Of a stretch of 37,236 nt of DNA, positions 8,644 to 17,280 are shown one piece after another. The notes under the pieces were generated by a model that was given only the letters and a program-made list of their open reading frames with translations, was not told where the DNA came from and searched no databases. Location: positions 1 through 37,236 of the forward strand of contig NZ_JAAEDM010000049.1 of assembly GCF_018129065.1 (NCBI RefSeq). Direction: 5' to 3'. Within the stretch, counting starts at the first letter, position 1. Every line of letters begins with the position of its first letter. The stretch comes from Neoroseomonas soli (GTDB lineage Bacteria > Pseudomonadota > Alphaproteobacteria > Acetobacterales > Acetobacteraceae). Both the position numbers and the translations under genes were made by a program.

Positions 8644-10203
8644 ATGAAGATCCGCGCTCAAATCGCGATGGTCCTCAATCTGGACAAGTGCATCGGCTGC
8701 CATACGTGCTCCGTCACCTGCAAGCAGGTGTGGACGAGCCGCGAGGGCGTCGAATACGCCTGGTTCAACAACGTCGAGACGAAGCCCGGCATCGGCTACC
8801 CGAAGGACTGGGAGAACCAGGACAAGTGGAAGGGCGGCTGGACGCGCAAGCGCAACGGCAAGATCCAGCCGCGCATCGGCGGCAAGTGGCGGATCCTGGC
8901 GAACATCTTCGCCAACCCGAACCTGCCCGAGATCGACGACTACTACGAGCCCTTCACCTTCGACTACACGCACCTGCAGACCGCGCCTGAATCCCAGGCG
9001 ATGCCGGTCGCACGCCCCGTCTCGCTGATCACCGGCGAGCGGATGGAGATCAAGTGGGGCCCGAACTGGGAGGAGATCCTGGGCACGGAGTTCCGCAAGC
9101 GCTCCAAGGACAAGAACTTCGAGGGCATCCAGAAGCAGATCTACGGGCAGTTCGAGAACACCTTCATGTTCTACCTGCCCCGCCTCTGCGAGCACTGCCT
9201 CAACCCGTCCTGCGTCGCCTCCTGCCCCTCGGGCTCGATCTACAAGCGTGAGGAGGACGGCATCGTCCTCATCGACCAGGAGAAGTGCCGCGGCTGGCGC
9301 ATGTGCGTCAGCGCCTGCCCGTACAAGAAGATCTACTACAACTGGCAGTCCGGTAAGGCCGAGAAGTGCATCTTCTGCTACCCGCGCATCGAGGCGGGCG
9401 AGCCGACGGTGTGCTCGGAGACCTGCGTCGGCCGCATCCGCTACCTCGGCGTGCTGCTCTACGATGCCGACCGCATCGAGGAAGCGGCGTCGGTCGAGAA
9501 TGACCAGCAGCTCTACCGCAGCCAGCTCGACATCTTCTGCGACCCCAATGACCCCGCGGTGATCGAGCAGGCGCGCAAGGACGGCGTGCCGGAAGCCTGG
9601 CTGGAGGCCGCGCGCCTCAGCCCGACCTACAAGATGTGCATCGATTGGCAGATCGCCTTCCCGCTGCACCCCGAATACCGCACGCTGCCGATGGTCTGGT
9701 ACGTGCCGCCGCTGTCGCCGGTTCAGTCGGCGGTGGAAGCCGGCCATGTCGGCTGGAAGGACGGGCTGCCGGACATCTCCTCGCTCCGCATCCCGGTGAA
9801 GTACCTCGCCAACCTGCTGACGGCGGGTGCGGAAACCCCGGTCGTGCTCGCTCTCCAGCGCATGATGGCGATGCGCATGCACATGCGTGCCCGCACGGTC
9901 GAGGAACGCGACGACATGGAGATCCTCGAGAAGGTCGGCCTGACCAAGGCGCAGGTGGACGACATGTACCAGACGCTGGCGATCGCGAACTACGAGGACC
10001 GCTACGTCATCCCCACCACCCACCGCGAATACGCCGAGAACGCCTTCGACCTGAAGTCGTCCTGCGGCTTCACCTTCGGCCAGGGCTGCTACGACGGCCG
10101 CACGGTGGGCAACCTGTTCAGCGCCTCCGGCCCCTCGGCCGGGCACATGGCGCCGCCCCGCATCCGCGAGGCGGAGGAAGCGAAGAAGGAAGCCGCGAAG
10201 TGA
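8644..10203 (+). CDS. narH: Respiratory nitrate reductase beta subunit NarH (519 aa)
   Basis: The electron-transfer subunit wires haem b of NarI to NarG through one [3Fe-4S] and three [4Fe-4S] clusters. All four ligand sets are visible: Cys16/19/22/26; Cys182/185/190/194; Cys215-Trp218-Cys221-Cys225; and Cys242/245/257/261. Trp218 in place of a cysteine marks the [3Fe-4S] cluster, as in E. coli NarH, whose corresponding positions in the last three groups are two higher. The second to fourth groups interdigitate in the usual ferredoxin-like way. The C-terminal tail, rich in Lys, Glu and Ala, ends EEAKKEAAK. The stop codon overlaps the narJ start as GTGA, so the two are probably translationally coupled. 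Confidence 0.98.
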   Translation: MKIRAQIAMVLNLDKCIGCHTCSVTCKQVWTSREGVEYAWFNNVETKPGIGYPKDWENQDKWKGGWTRKRNGKIQPRIGGKWRILANIFANPNLPEIDDYYEPFTFDYTHLQTAPESQAMPVARPVSLITGERMEIKWGPNWEEILGTEFRKRSKDKNFEGIQKQIYGQFENTFMFYLPRLCEHCLNPSCVASCPSGSIYKREEDGIVLIDQEKCRGWRMCVSACPYKKIYYNWQSGKAEKCIFCYPRIEAGEPTVCSETCVGRIRYLGVLLYDADRIEEAASVENDQQLYRSQLDIFCDPNDPAVIEQARKDGVPEAWLEAARLSPTYKMCIDWQIAFPLHPEYRTLPMVWYVPPLSPVQSAVEAGHVGWKDGLPDISSLRIPVKYLANLLTAGAETPVVLALQRMMAMRMHMRARTVEERDDMEILEKVGLTKAQVDDMYQTLAIANYEDRYVIPTTHREYAENAFDLKSSCGFTFGQGCYDGRTVGNLFSASGPSAGHMAPPRIREAEEAKKEAAK

Positions 10204-10907
10204 ACCGGCGCCTCGCCATCCTCTCCACTCTCCTGCGCTACCCGGACGAGGCGCTGCGCGCCGACCTGCCGGACGTGATGGAGGCAATCCCGGGCGCGGG
10301 CTTCTCCGACCGCGACCGCCGCGCACTGGAACGGCTCGTCCGCCGCCTCGGCACGGGCGACCCGCTCGACCGGCAGGAGGACTTCGTGCGGCTCTTCGAC
10401 CGCGGCCGCTCGACCAGCCTCCACCTGTTCGAGCACGTGCACGGGGACACGCGGAACCGTGGCCCCGCCATGGTGGAACTGGTCGCGCTCTATGACGCGA
10501 ACGGCTTCGCCATGTCGGGCAACGAGTTGCCGGACTACCTGCCGCTCGTGCTCGAATTCTGCGCCGTGGCGCCGGCGGAAACGACGGCGAACCTGCTCGC
10601 CCAGGCGGGCCCGCTGCTGCAGCAGATCCACGCGAAGCTGATGTCGCGCGGGCTGCCGTCCTCGCGCGGCTATGCGGCGGTGCTCGCCGGCGTCCTGTCG
10701 GAAGCCTCGCTCGCGCCGACGACGCTGCCGACCGAGGCGAACGACCAGGCCGATGAGGACGACCTCGCCGCCATCGACGCCGCCTACGAGGACCAGCCCG
10801 TGGTCTTCGGGCCGGAATCCGACCCCGACCAGGCCGGCGCCCGCGCCAAGGTCGCCGCCATGATCCAGCGCCTGCGCACCATGCGCCAGGCCGCCGCCAA
10901 GCATTGA
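10200..10907 (+). CDS. narJ: Nitrate reductase assembly chaperone NarJ (235 aa)
   Basis: NarJ is a TorD/DmsD-like all-helical chaperone that binds apo-NarG and promotes molybdenum cofactor insertion and membrane docking of NarGH. The sequence shows the family hallmarks: RRLAILSTLLRYPDE at the N-terminus, SLHLFEHVHGDTRNRGPAM near residue 80, and NELPDYLPLVLEF near 110. The C-terminal third is acidic and low in complexity, as is common. It starts with GTG at 10200, overlapping the narH stop by four bases; the upstream GAAGGAAG inside narH can serve as ribosome-binding site. No in-frame ATG lies near the conserved start. It is followed by narI after 12 bp. Confidence 0.95.
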   Translation: MNRRLAILSTLLRYPDEALRADLPDVMEAIPGAGFSDRDRRALERLVRRLGTGDPLDRQEDFVRLFDRGRSTSLHLFEHVHGDTRNRGPAMVELVALYDANGFAMSGNELPDYLPLVLEFCAVAPAETTANLLAQAGPLLQQIHAKLMSRGLPSSRGYAAVLAGVLSEASLAPTTLPTEANDQADEDDLAAIDAAYEDQPVVFGPESDPDQAGARAKVAAMIQRLRTMRQAAAKH

Positions 10908-10919
10908 AGGAGAGCCGCG

Positions 10920-11675
10920 ATGTCCGCCCTCTGGAACGGCTTCACCGACTACCTGCACACCTTTCTCTTCGGCATCTATCCCTACATCTGCGCCGGCATC
11001 TTCTTCATCGGCAGCCTGATCCGCTTCGACCGCGACCAGTACACCTGGCGCTCGGGCTCATCGCAGCTGCTGCGCGCCAAGCAGTTCCGCTGGGGATCGA
11101 ACCTGTTTCACCTCGGCATCCTGTTCATCTTCTTCGGCCACTTCGTCGGCCTGCTGACGCCGCACTGGCTCTATGAGCACTTCATCACCGTGCAGCAGAA
11201 GCAGCAGCTCGCCATCGTCGCGGGCGGCGTGGCCGGCTTCTTCTGCTTCATCGGCCTGTCGCTGCTGCTGCACCGCCGCCTGTTCGACGAACGCATCCGC
11301 CGCACCAGCACGGGCATCGACATCTTCATCCTGGCGATGCTCTGGGTGCAGCTCACCCTCGGCCTCATCACGCTGCCCTTCTCCATCGGGCACCGTGACG
11401 GCGGGATGATGCTGCAGCTCTCGGCCTGGGCGCAGCACATCGTCACCTTCCGCGGCGGCGCAGCCGAATACGTGCGCGGCGCGGACTTCGTCTTCCAGCT
11501 GCACATGGTCATGGGCATGACGCTGTTCCTGCTCACGCCGTTCTCGCGGCTGGTGCACATCTTCTCGGCCCCGGTCTGGTACCTCGGCCGCAACTGGCAG
11601 ATCGTGCGTCGCCGTGGCGGCGCGACCACGCGGCCCGGCCCCGTCGCCGCGCCGCATACCCGGCCCGCGGAGTGA
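10920..11675 (+). CDS. narI: Respiratory nitrate reductase gamma subunit NarI, cytochrome b (251 aa)
   Basis: The integral membrane subunit oxidises quinol at the periplasmic side and passes electrons through two b haems to NarH. Five hydrophobic helices can be picked out. The four haem-ligating histidines are His64 and His74 (NLFHLG, FGHFVGL) and His195 and His213 (FQLHMVMG, LVHIFSAP), at a constant offset of +8 from E. coli His56, His66, His187 and His205. It starts at ATG 10920 after AAGGAGAG. The last 25 residues are a Pro/Arg-rich tail beyond the conserved core. The stop (11673-11675) overlaps a GTG of the next gene. Confidence 0.97.
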   Translation: MSALWNGFTDYLHTFLFGIYPYICAGIFFIGSLIRFDRDQYTWRSGSSQLLRAKQFRWGSNLFHLGILFIFFGHFVGLLTPHWLYEHFITVQQKQQLAIVAGGVAGFFCFIGLSLLLHRRLFDERIRRTSTGIDIFILAMLWVQLTLGLITLPFSIGHRDGGMMLQLSAWAQHIVTFRGGAAEYVRGADFVFQLHMVMGMTLFLLTPFSRLVHIFSAPVWYLGRNWQIVRRRGGATTRPGPVAAPHTRPAE

Positions 11676-11680
11676 TCGTC

Positions 11681-12508
11681 ATGGCTGTGCATTACCATCC
11701 GCCGCCCGAGCGGCCCGCCGCGCCGGCGCCGACAGGCCCGACACTGCCCGAGCAGGATGTCGTCGTGAACGGCACCACCATCACGGCGCGCGAGATCTCC
11801 GCCGAGATGCAGCACCACCCGGCCGAGAACGCCGAGGCCGCGTGGAACCTCGCGGCCCAGGCCCTCGTCATCCGTCGCCTGCTGCACGAAGCGGCCACGG
11901 CGCGCGGCCTGGATCCGGAGGATGACGACGCGCTCGACGCGCTCATCACCGCCGAGGTCAGCATCCCCGATACCGACGAGGCGGCTGCCCGCCGCTGGCA
12001 CGCTGCCCATCCGGAGCGCTTCGGCGCCCCGGACCTCTGGGAGGCGAGCCACATCCTCGTCGCCGCCGACCCGGAGGACGAGGAAGCGCGCACCGCCGCG
12101 CAGGCGAAGGCGGAGGAGATCCTCGCCCAGGTCCAGGCCGACCCGGAAAGCCTGCCGGCGCTCGCGCGGCTGCATTCGGACTGCCCCTCGCGCGACCAGG
12201 GTGGCCATCTCGGCCAGGTCGCGCGCGGCTCGACGGTGCCGGAGTTCGAGACCTTCCTGGCCACGCTCGAACCCGGCCAGGTCTGCCCGGTGGTGGTGAA
12301 GTCCCGCTACGGGATGCATGTCGTGCGCCTGCACGCGCACGCCCCCGCCACGCGCACGCCCTATGAGGCGGTGGCCGAGCGCGTCGCGGCGGACCTGCGC
12401 GATCAGGCCTGGCGTGCCGCCGTGCGCCAGTACATCGCCGTGCTCGCCGGCCGCGCGCGCATCGAGGGCATCGACCTCGGCGCCGGCGCCGGGCCGCTGG
12501 TACAGTAG
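11681..12508 (+). CDS. Cytoplasmic parvulin-type peptidyl-prolyl isomerase, NifM/PpiC-like (275 aa)
   Basis: The C-terminal half (about 121-219) is a PpiC/parvulin rotamase domain: SHILVAADPE, then ARLHSDCPS, GGHLGQVARG, VPEFE and a final GMHVVRLH. The N-terminal 110 residues resemble the helical segment of NifM/SurA-like chaperones. There is no signal peptide or membrane helix, so it should act in the cytoplasm, where NarGH is assembled. A PpiC-type gene directly after narI is also known in Pseudomonas aeruginosa nar clusters, so a role in nitrate reductase folding is a reasonable inference. I chose ATG 11681, which has GGAG eight bases upstream; the in-frame GTG at 11672 overlaps the narI stop and would add three residues. 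Confidence 0.88.
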   Translation: MAVHYHPPPERPAAPAPTGPTLPEQDVVVNGTTITAREISAEMQHHPAENAEAAWNLAAQALVIRRLLHEAATARGLDPEDDDALDALITAEVSIPDTDEAAARRWHAAHPERFGAPDLWEASHILVAADPEDEEARTAAQAKAEEILAQVQADPESLPALARLHSDCPSRDQGGHLGQVARGSTVPEFETFLATLEPGQVCPVVVKSRYGMHVVRLHAHAPATRTPYEAVAERVAADLRDQAWRAAVRQYIAVLAGRARIEGIDLGAGAGPLVQ

Positions 12509-12526
12509 CGGGGCAGTCGCGGTGCC

Positions 12527-13051
12527 ATGGTGCCCCCCGGCGGAAGGCGGCGCGGTGCGGAGTTCGGGGTCCTCGGCCCCGAACTCCTGACCGACCCGCT
12601 GGCTTTCCTCTCGGCCGAGCATCTCCGCCAGGGCGCGCTGCTCGCGCATCTCGAACGCCTCGCGCGTCACCCGCAGGCGCGCGGTGCCCGCGCCCTGGCG
12701 GCGGCGCTGATGGAATGGCTCGCGGTGGAACTGCCGCGCCATATGGCGGACGAGGAGCGCTCGCTCCACGCCCGCCTCGAACCCTACGACACGGAGGGCC
12801 TGCTGCTGCGCCTGCGGGAGGACCACGTGGACGAGCGCGAGGCCGCCAAGGCATTGATCGCGGATCTGCGCGCCATCGCCGCGCACCATTCGCCGGGACC
12901 TGGCTTCGCCGCGCTCGCCCGGCGCTTCGCCAGCGGCTTCCGCGCGCACCTGGCGACGGAGGAGGCGGAGGTCACGCCGCTCGCCCGCCGGGTGCTCTCG
13001 GCCGAAATTCTCACCCAGATCGCGGCGGAACTCGCCGCCCGCCGGGCCTGA
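12527..13051 (+). CDS. Hemerythrin-like HHE domain protein (174 aa)
   Basis: The sequence carries the di-iron ligand pattern of the HHE cation-binding domain in an all-helical frame: His32 (AEHLRQG), His72 with Glu76 (HMADEE), His100 with Glu103 (DHVDE), and His141 with Glu145 (HLATEE). Hemerythrin-like proteins bind oxygen or nitric oxide, and some take part in NO tolerance or iron-sulfur repair. In a nitrate respiration operon, an NO- or O2-related role is plausible inference. The first 20 residues look like a non-conserved extension, so the start may be later; no better ATG was found and the ribosome-binding site before 12527 is weak. It is 18 bp after the PPIase gene and 5 bp before the carbonic anhydrase gene. 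Confidence 0.82.
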   Translation: MVPPGGRRRGAEFGVLGPELLTDPLAFLSAEHLRQGALLAHLERLARHPQARGARALAAALMEWLAVELPRHMADEERSLHARLEPYDTEGLLLRLREDHVDEREAAKALIADLRAIAAHHSPGPGFAALARRFASGFRAHLATEEAEVTPLARRVLSAEILTQIAAELAARRA

Positions 13052-13056
13052 TCGAC

Positions 13057-13743
13057 ATGGACATGCCGACCGAGACATCCACCGGCGCGCTCCGCCGCCT
13101 CATCGAAGGCTTCGACCGCTTCCGCGGCCAGCACTTCGAGAACGATGCCGAACTTTACGACTCGCTGCTCGAAGGCCAGCACCCGGAGGTGATGGTCATC
13201 GCCTGCTCGGACAGCCGCACCGATCCCGCCATCATCTGCGGCGCGCGGCCGGGGGACCTCTTCGTCATCCGCAACGTCGCCGCGCTGGTGCCGGCCTATG
13301 AGCGCGACAACCGCCCGCACGGCACCGCCGCGGCGATCGAGTTCGGGGTCGCCGCCCTCGGCGTGCGGCACATCGTCGTGCTCGGCCATTCCTTCTGCGC
13401 CGGCGTGCGCTGCCTGCTGGAACACGACCACGGGCGCGACCGCTTCGCCTTCGTCTCCGACTGGGTGGGCGTGGCGCAGGAGGTGCGGGACGAGATGGAC
13501 GGCCTGGTCACCGAGGCCGAACGCCTGCTGATCGCCCGCCGCGCCGAGCAGGCCGCGGTGCTGCTCAGCCTGCGCCACCTCGCGACCTATCCCTTCATCT
13601 CCGAGCGCATCCGCGAGGGGCGGCTGTCCCTGCACGGCTGGTACTTCCACTTCGGCTGGGGGACCTTGCAGGCGGCCGAGGGCCCGCGCGGCCCGTTCCG
13701 CCAGGTCGATCCAGGAGAGGTCCCGCGCGCGGCGAGCGGCTGA
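13057..13743 (+). CDS. Beta-class carbonic anhydrase (228 aa)
   Basis: The zinc enzyme interconverts CO2 and bicarbonate. The beta-class zinc ligands and catalytic dyad are all present: Cys50, Asp52 and Arg54 in ACSDSRTD, and His111 with Cys114 in LGHSFCAG. The conserved RPGDLFVIRNVAALVP follows. The C-terminus has the usual LHGWYFHFGWGTL segment before a short tail. There is no signal peptide, so it is cytoplasmic. ATG 13057 is six bases after the hemerythrin stop. Longer readings of the frame pass through the hemerythrin gene out of register and are rejected. Its position at the end of a nar operon is unusual. It might supply bicarbonate or buffer pH during proton-consuming nitrate respiration, but that is inference. 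Confidence 0.93.
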   Translation: MDMPTETSTGALRRLIEGFDRFRGQHFENDAELYDSLLEGQHPEVMVIACSDSRTDPAIICGARPGDLFVIRNVAALVPAYERDNRPHGTAAAIEFGVAALGVRHIVVLGHSFCAGVRCLLEHDHGRDRFAFVSDWVGVAQEVRDEMDGLVTEAERLLIARRAEQAAVLLSLRHLATYPFISERIREGRLSLHGWYFHFGWGTLQAAEGPRGPFRQVDPGEVPRAASG

Positions 13744-13788
13744 GCGCGGCCCTTCCATCCCCGGCGCGTCCTGCCAGGATGCGCCGCC

Positions 13789-14748
13789 ATGCCGACGCCC
13801 GACCTTTCGATCCTCATCGCCGCGCATCGTGTCCAGGACCTGGTGCCGGCAGCCGTGGCCTCGGTGCTCGATCGCGCCGTTGGAGCCTCGGTGGAGGTCA
13901 TCGTGGTCTCCGACGACGGCACCGACTACGCGCCCCTGCTGCCCGCCGACCCGCGCCTGCGCTTCACCGAGGTCGGGCCGGTGCGCACCGGCGCCTGCGC
14001 GGCGCGCAACCGCGGCCTCGCCATCGCGACGGGCGCGCACGTCACGATGCTCGACGGCGACGATGCCTTCGAGGGCCCGCCCGATGCCATCGCGCGCGCG
14101 CTCGACCTCGCGCGGCCACAGGGCGGCGTGCTGGTGCCGACCGTCGTGCGCGCGCCGGACGGCACCGAGGTCCGCCGCGTCCCCGCGCCTGGCGCGCGCC
14201 GCTTCGGCTTCGCGGAATGGGGCAGCGCCTTCTCCTCGCTGCACCTGATCGCGCGCCGCGCCTTCGTGTCGCGCTACGAGAGCTTCACGCTGATCGACGA
14301 CGTCATCACCGACCTTCGTACCCTGGCCGCCGTCTGCGGGGAGGTGCCGGTCGCGGAGGGCCTTGCCTACCGCTACCAGCTTCGCGCGGGCCAGATGACG
14401 GACACCGCCGGCACGCGCTTCGACGCCGAGTACGCCGAGGCGCTGCGCCGCATCGCGCAGGACGGATTCGGCTTCGGTGCGCACGCCGCGGATGCCGCGC
14501 GCGTCCTGCGCCGCTGGCGGGCGATGAACCGGCTGGTCGGCGGCGGCAGCGGGCGGCCTGCGCTCGGCGACTACCACCGCCTGGTGCGCGCCTATCTCGA
14601 CGGGGAGTGGCCGGCTGGCCGGCGCGGCGTCATGCCCCCGAGCCTCGCCGATGATCGCATCATCGACGAGGCGAAGGGCATGGCGCGCGGGGCTGGCGGG
14701 GCGGCCGCGCGCGAAACCCAGACCGATGCCAGCCGGCACGAAGGCTGA
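13789..14748 (+). CDS. Family 2 (GT-A fold) glycosyltransferase (319 aa)
   Basis: The N-terminal 110 residues have the GT2 pattern: DLSILIAAHRVQDLVPAAVASVL, the nucleotide-binding SDDGTD (41-46), ARNRGLAIATG, and the metal-binding DGDD (89-92). The C-terminal half, which should set acceptor specificity, has no motif I recognise. The end of the protein is basic and Ala/Gly-rich and probably disordered. It would transfer a sugar from a nucleotide sugar onto an unknown acceptor. It lies 45 bp after the carbonic anhydrase gene, so it may share the transcript or have its own promoter. It converges on moeA with only 6 bp between stop codons. Nothing in it relates directly to nitrate. Confidence 0.8.
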   Translation: MPTPDLSILIAAHRVQDLVPAAVASVLDRAVGASVEVIVVSDDGTDYAPLLPADPRLRFTEVGPVRTGACAARNRGLAIATGAHVTMLDGDDAFEGPPDAIARALDLARPQGGVLVPTVVRAPDGTEVRRVPAPGARRFGFAEWGSAFSSLHLIARRAFVSRYESFTLIDDVITDLRTLAAVCGEVPVAEGLAYRYQLRAGQMTDTAGTRFDAEYAEALRRIAQDGFGFGAHAADAARVLRRWRAMNRLVGGGSGRPALGDYHRLVRAYLDGEWPAGRRGVMPPSLADDRIIDEAKGMARGAGGAAARETQTDASRHEG

Positions 14749-14754
14749 GCGGCG

Positions 14755-15972
14755 TCAGACGCCCAGTTCGGGGAGGATGATCGCCTCGACCTCGGCATAG
14801 GCCGGCAATGCGTGCGCATGCGGCGCGCGCAACACGAGCGCGTCGGCACGGGCGAGCGTGGCGAGCATGGAACTGTCCTGCACCGGCGCCGGCGTCACCA
14901 GCATTCGCCCTTCCTTGTCGAAGGACACGCTGGCCCGCTGGTAGTCCGCGCGGTGGTCGTTCTCCGCCAGCGGCACCGAGGTCAGCACCCGCCGCATCCG
15001 CGGCGCCGCGCCCGGCAGGCCGGACATGCGCTCGATCGCCGGGATCAGGAACAGCACCGCGCAGACCATGGCGGAGACCGGATTGCCCGGCAGCCCCAGC
15101 ACCGGCGTCCGCCCGAGCCTGCCCCAGATCAGCGGCTTGCCCGGCCGCATGGCGATCTTCCAGAAGCCGAGTTCGAAGCCCTCGGCGCCCAGCGCCTTCT
15201 GGATCAGGTCGTGCTCGCCCACGCTGGCGCCGCCGGTCGTCACCAGCATGTCGAAGGCGTAGGCGGTGCCGGCCACGCCGGCGATGATGTCCGTGTCGTC
15301 CGGCGCGATCGGCAGCACGACCGGGTCGCCGCCGCTCGCGCGGATCAGCGCCGCCAGCGCATGGGCGTTGGAGGAGACGATGCCCCCCGCCGGGATCGGG
15401 TCGCCCGGCAGCGCAATCTCGTCGCCGGTGGCCAGGATGCCGATGCGTGGCTTCCGGTGCACGGTGAGCCACGGATTGTTCGACGCCGCGGCGAGGCCGA
15501 TGTCGCGCGCCGTCAGCCGCCGCCCGGCGGGCAGCACCTCGGCGCCCTCGGAGAAGTCGAGGCCGCGGCGGCGGATGTGGCGGCCGGGATTCACCGTCTC
15601 GTTCACCCGAACCGCGTCGCCGTCCGCGGTCGCATCCTCCTGCAGCAGGATGGTGTCCGCCCCGGTGGGGATGAAGCCGCCGGTGAAGATGCGCACCGCC
15701 TGCCCTGCGCCGACCGTGCCCCCGAAGGGCCGCCCGGCCGGGGAGGAACCGATCACCGCCAGCGTCGCGCCCTCGGTCCCATCCGCCGCGCGCAGCGCGT
15801 AGCCGTCCATGGCGGAAACATCGGCCGGCGGCTGGGTCAGGCGCGCCACCACGCCGCGCGCCAGCACGCGGCCCGCGCCGTCGGGCAGGGCGACCGTCTC
15901 GGCAGCGGTCGGGGCCAGCGCGGCGATGATTCGCGCGCGGGCGTCCTCGACCGGCAGCAGGTCACTCGCCAT
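14755..15972 (-). CDS. moeA: Molybdopterin molybdenumtransferase MoeA (405 aa)
   Basis: MoeA inserts molybdate into adenylylated molybdopterin, the last step before active molybdenum cofactor. Visible motifs are [11 protein letters not shown] (about 50-60), the MoeA/MogA-fold [12 protein letters not shown] (174-185), [11 protein letters not shown] (245-254), MRPGKP (275-280) and GLPGNPVS (293-300). The length fits the family. ATG 15972 lies inside the end of moaC, so the genes overlap by 11 bp; the frame remains open for 15 codons upstream but those fall within moaC. It is the last gene of a moaC/trp run. Its product is needed by NarG, encoded convergently next door, though the operon link is to moaC and trp. 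Confidence 0.95.
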   Translation of the reverse strand: MASDLLPVEDARARIIAALAPTAAETVALPDGAGRVLARGVVARLTQPPADVSAMDGYALRAADGTEGATLAVIGSSPAGRPFGGTVGAGQAVRIFTGGFIPTGADTILLQEDATADGDAVRVNETVNPGRHIRRRGLDFSEGAEVLPAGRRLTARDIGLAAASNNPWLTVHRKPRIGILATGDEIALPGDPIPAGGIVSSNAHALAALIRASGGDPVVLPIAPDDTDIIAGVAGTAYAFDMLVTTGGASVGEHDLIQKALGAEGFELGFWKIAMRPGKPLIWGRLGRTPVLGLPGNPVSAMVCAVLFLIPAIERMSGLPGAAPRMRRVLTSVPLAENDHRADYQRASVSFDKEGRMLVTPAPVQDSSMLATLARADALVLRAPHAHALPAYAEVEAIILPELGV

Positions 15973-16432
15973 GGAATTCGCCCGACTTGCCGCCGGCCTT
16001 GTGGACCAGGCGGACATCCTCGATGCGCATGGCGCGGTCCACCGCCTTGACCATGTCGTAGACGGTCAGCGCGGCGACGGTCACGGCGGTCAGCGCCTCC
16101 ATCTCCACCCCTGTCCTGCCGCTCAGCTTCACCGTCGCCTCGATGGCCACGGCGTCGTCGCCCTCCGGCTCCAGATCGACCGTCACCTTGGACAGCATCA
16201 GCGGATGGCAGAGCGGGATGAGATCCGAGGTCTTCTTCGCCGCCATGATCCCGGCGATCCGCGCGACGCCGAGCACATCGCCCTTGCCCGCGCGGCCTTC
16301 GCGGATCAGCGCCAGCGTCGCCGGCGCCATCACGATGCGGCCCCGGGCGGTGGCGGTGCGCGCCGTCTCCTCCTTGCCGGAGACGTCCACCATCGCGGCG
16401 CGGCCCGCCGCATCGAAATGGGTCAGGGCCAT
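15962..16432 (-). CDS. moaC: Cyclic pyranopterin monophosphate synthase MoaC (156 aa)
   Basis: MoaC acts after MoaA to form cyclic pyranopterin monophosphate, the first stable intermediate of molybdenum cofactor. Motifs are [10 protein letters not shown] (14-23), [13 protein letters not shown] (66-78), [11 protein letters not shown] (107-117) and the catalytic region Asp126-Lys129 in YDMVKA. The length is typical. ATG 16432 lies 8 bp after the trpC stop. No moaA is in the window. The trpC-moaC-moeA order is common in Alphaproteobacteria and suggests one transcript. Confidence 0.96.
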   Translation of the reverse strand: MALTHFDAAGRAAMVDVSGKEETARTATARGRIVMAPATLALIREGRAGKGDVLGVARIAGIMAAKKTSDLIPLCHPLMLSKVTVDLEPEGDDAVAIEATVKLSGRTGVEMEALTAVTVAALTVYDMVKAVDRAMRIEDVRLVHKAGGKSGEFHGE

Positions 16433-16440
16433 GGCGAGGG

Positions 16441-17280
16441 TCAGCGGGCTTCGACGAGCATGCGCGCGGCAGCGGCGACGTCGGGCTGGCGCATCAGGTG
16501 CTCGCCCACCAGGATGCAGCGCGCCCCGGCGGCGGCCATGCGGCGCACATCCTCCGCGGTGCGGATGCCGCTCTCGGCCACCGGCAGGCGGTCGGCGGGC
16601 ACCAGCGGGGCCAGTTCCTCGCTCGTCGCGATGTCGGTCTGCAGGGTGCGCAGGTCGCGGTTGTTGATGCCGATCAGCCGCGTATTGAGGCCGAGCGCGC
16701 GGTCCAGTTCCTTGCGGTCGTGCACCTCGACCAGCACGGACATGTCGAGCGAGCGCGCGATGCCGAGCAGTTCCGTCGCCATGTCGTCGGTCAGGCAGGA
16801 CATGATGAGCAGCACGCAATCCGCGCCCATGGCCCGCGATTCGAAGATCTGCCACGGGTGGATCATGAAGTCCTTGCGCAGCACCGGCAGGTGGCATGCG
16901 GCGCGCGCGGCTTCGAGGTATTCCCGCTTGCCCTGGAAATACGGCTCGTCGGTCAGCACGGACAGGCAGGCTGCGCCGCCTTCCTCATAGGCCTTCGCGA
17001 GCGCGGCCGGCTCGAAGGGGTCGCGGATCAGCCCGCCGGAGGGCGAGGCGCGCTTGATCTCGGCGATCAGCCCGGTGCGGCCCTCGGCGATGCGGTCGCA
17101 CAGCGCGGTGACGAAGCCGCGCACCGGCGGGGCGGCGGCGGCGGCGCGCTCGATCTCCGACTGCGGGGTGGCGGCCATGCGCTCGGCCACCTCCTTCTCC
17201 TTGTCCGCGACGATGCGCAGCAGGACGTCCGGCACCGAGGCGGCGCCGGCGGGCGCGGTGGCGACGTGGGGGGCGTTCAT
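16441..17280 (-). CDS. trpC: Indole-3-glycerol-phosphate synthase TrpC (279 aa)
   Basis: Closes the indole ring from CdRP in tryptophan synthesis. The (beta/alpha)8 barrel residues are visible: Glu74 and Lys76 in [11 protein letters not shown], Lys136 in LRKDFM, Glu185 in LVEVH, Asn206 in GINNRDL, and Glu236/Ser237 in AESGI. It is monofunctional; no PRAI (TrpF) domain is fused. ATG 17280 overlaps the trpD stop by four bases (ATGA), so translation is probably coupled. Confidence 0.97.
   Translation of the reverse strand: MNAPHVATAPAGAASVPDVLLRIVADKEKEVAERMAATPQSEIERAAAAAPPVRGFVTALCDRIAEGRTGLIAEIKRASPSGGLIRDPFEPAALAKAYEEGGAACLSVLTDEPYFQGKREYLEAARAACHLPVLRKDFMIHPWQIFESRAMGADCVLLIMSCLTDDMATELLGIARSLDMSVLVEVHDRKELDRALGLNTRLIGINNRDLRTLQTDIATSEELAPLVPADRLPVAESGIRTAEDVRRMAAAGARCILVGEHLMRQPDVAAAARMLVEAR

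Noticed and set aside
4907..8644. A 1245-codon open frame antisense to narG
   Set aside because: High-GC codon use keeps the opposite strand open. It has no family similarity, no ribosome-binding site, and it mirrors narG exactly.
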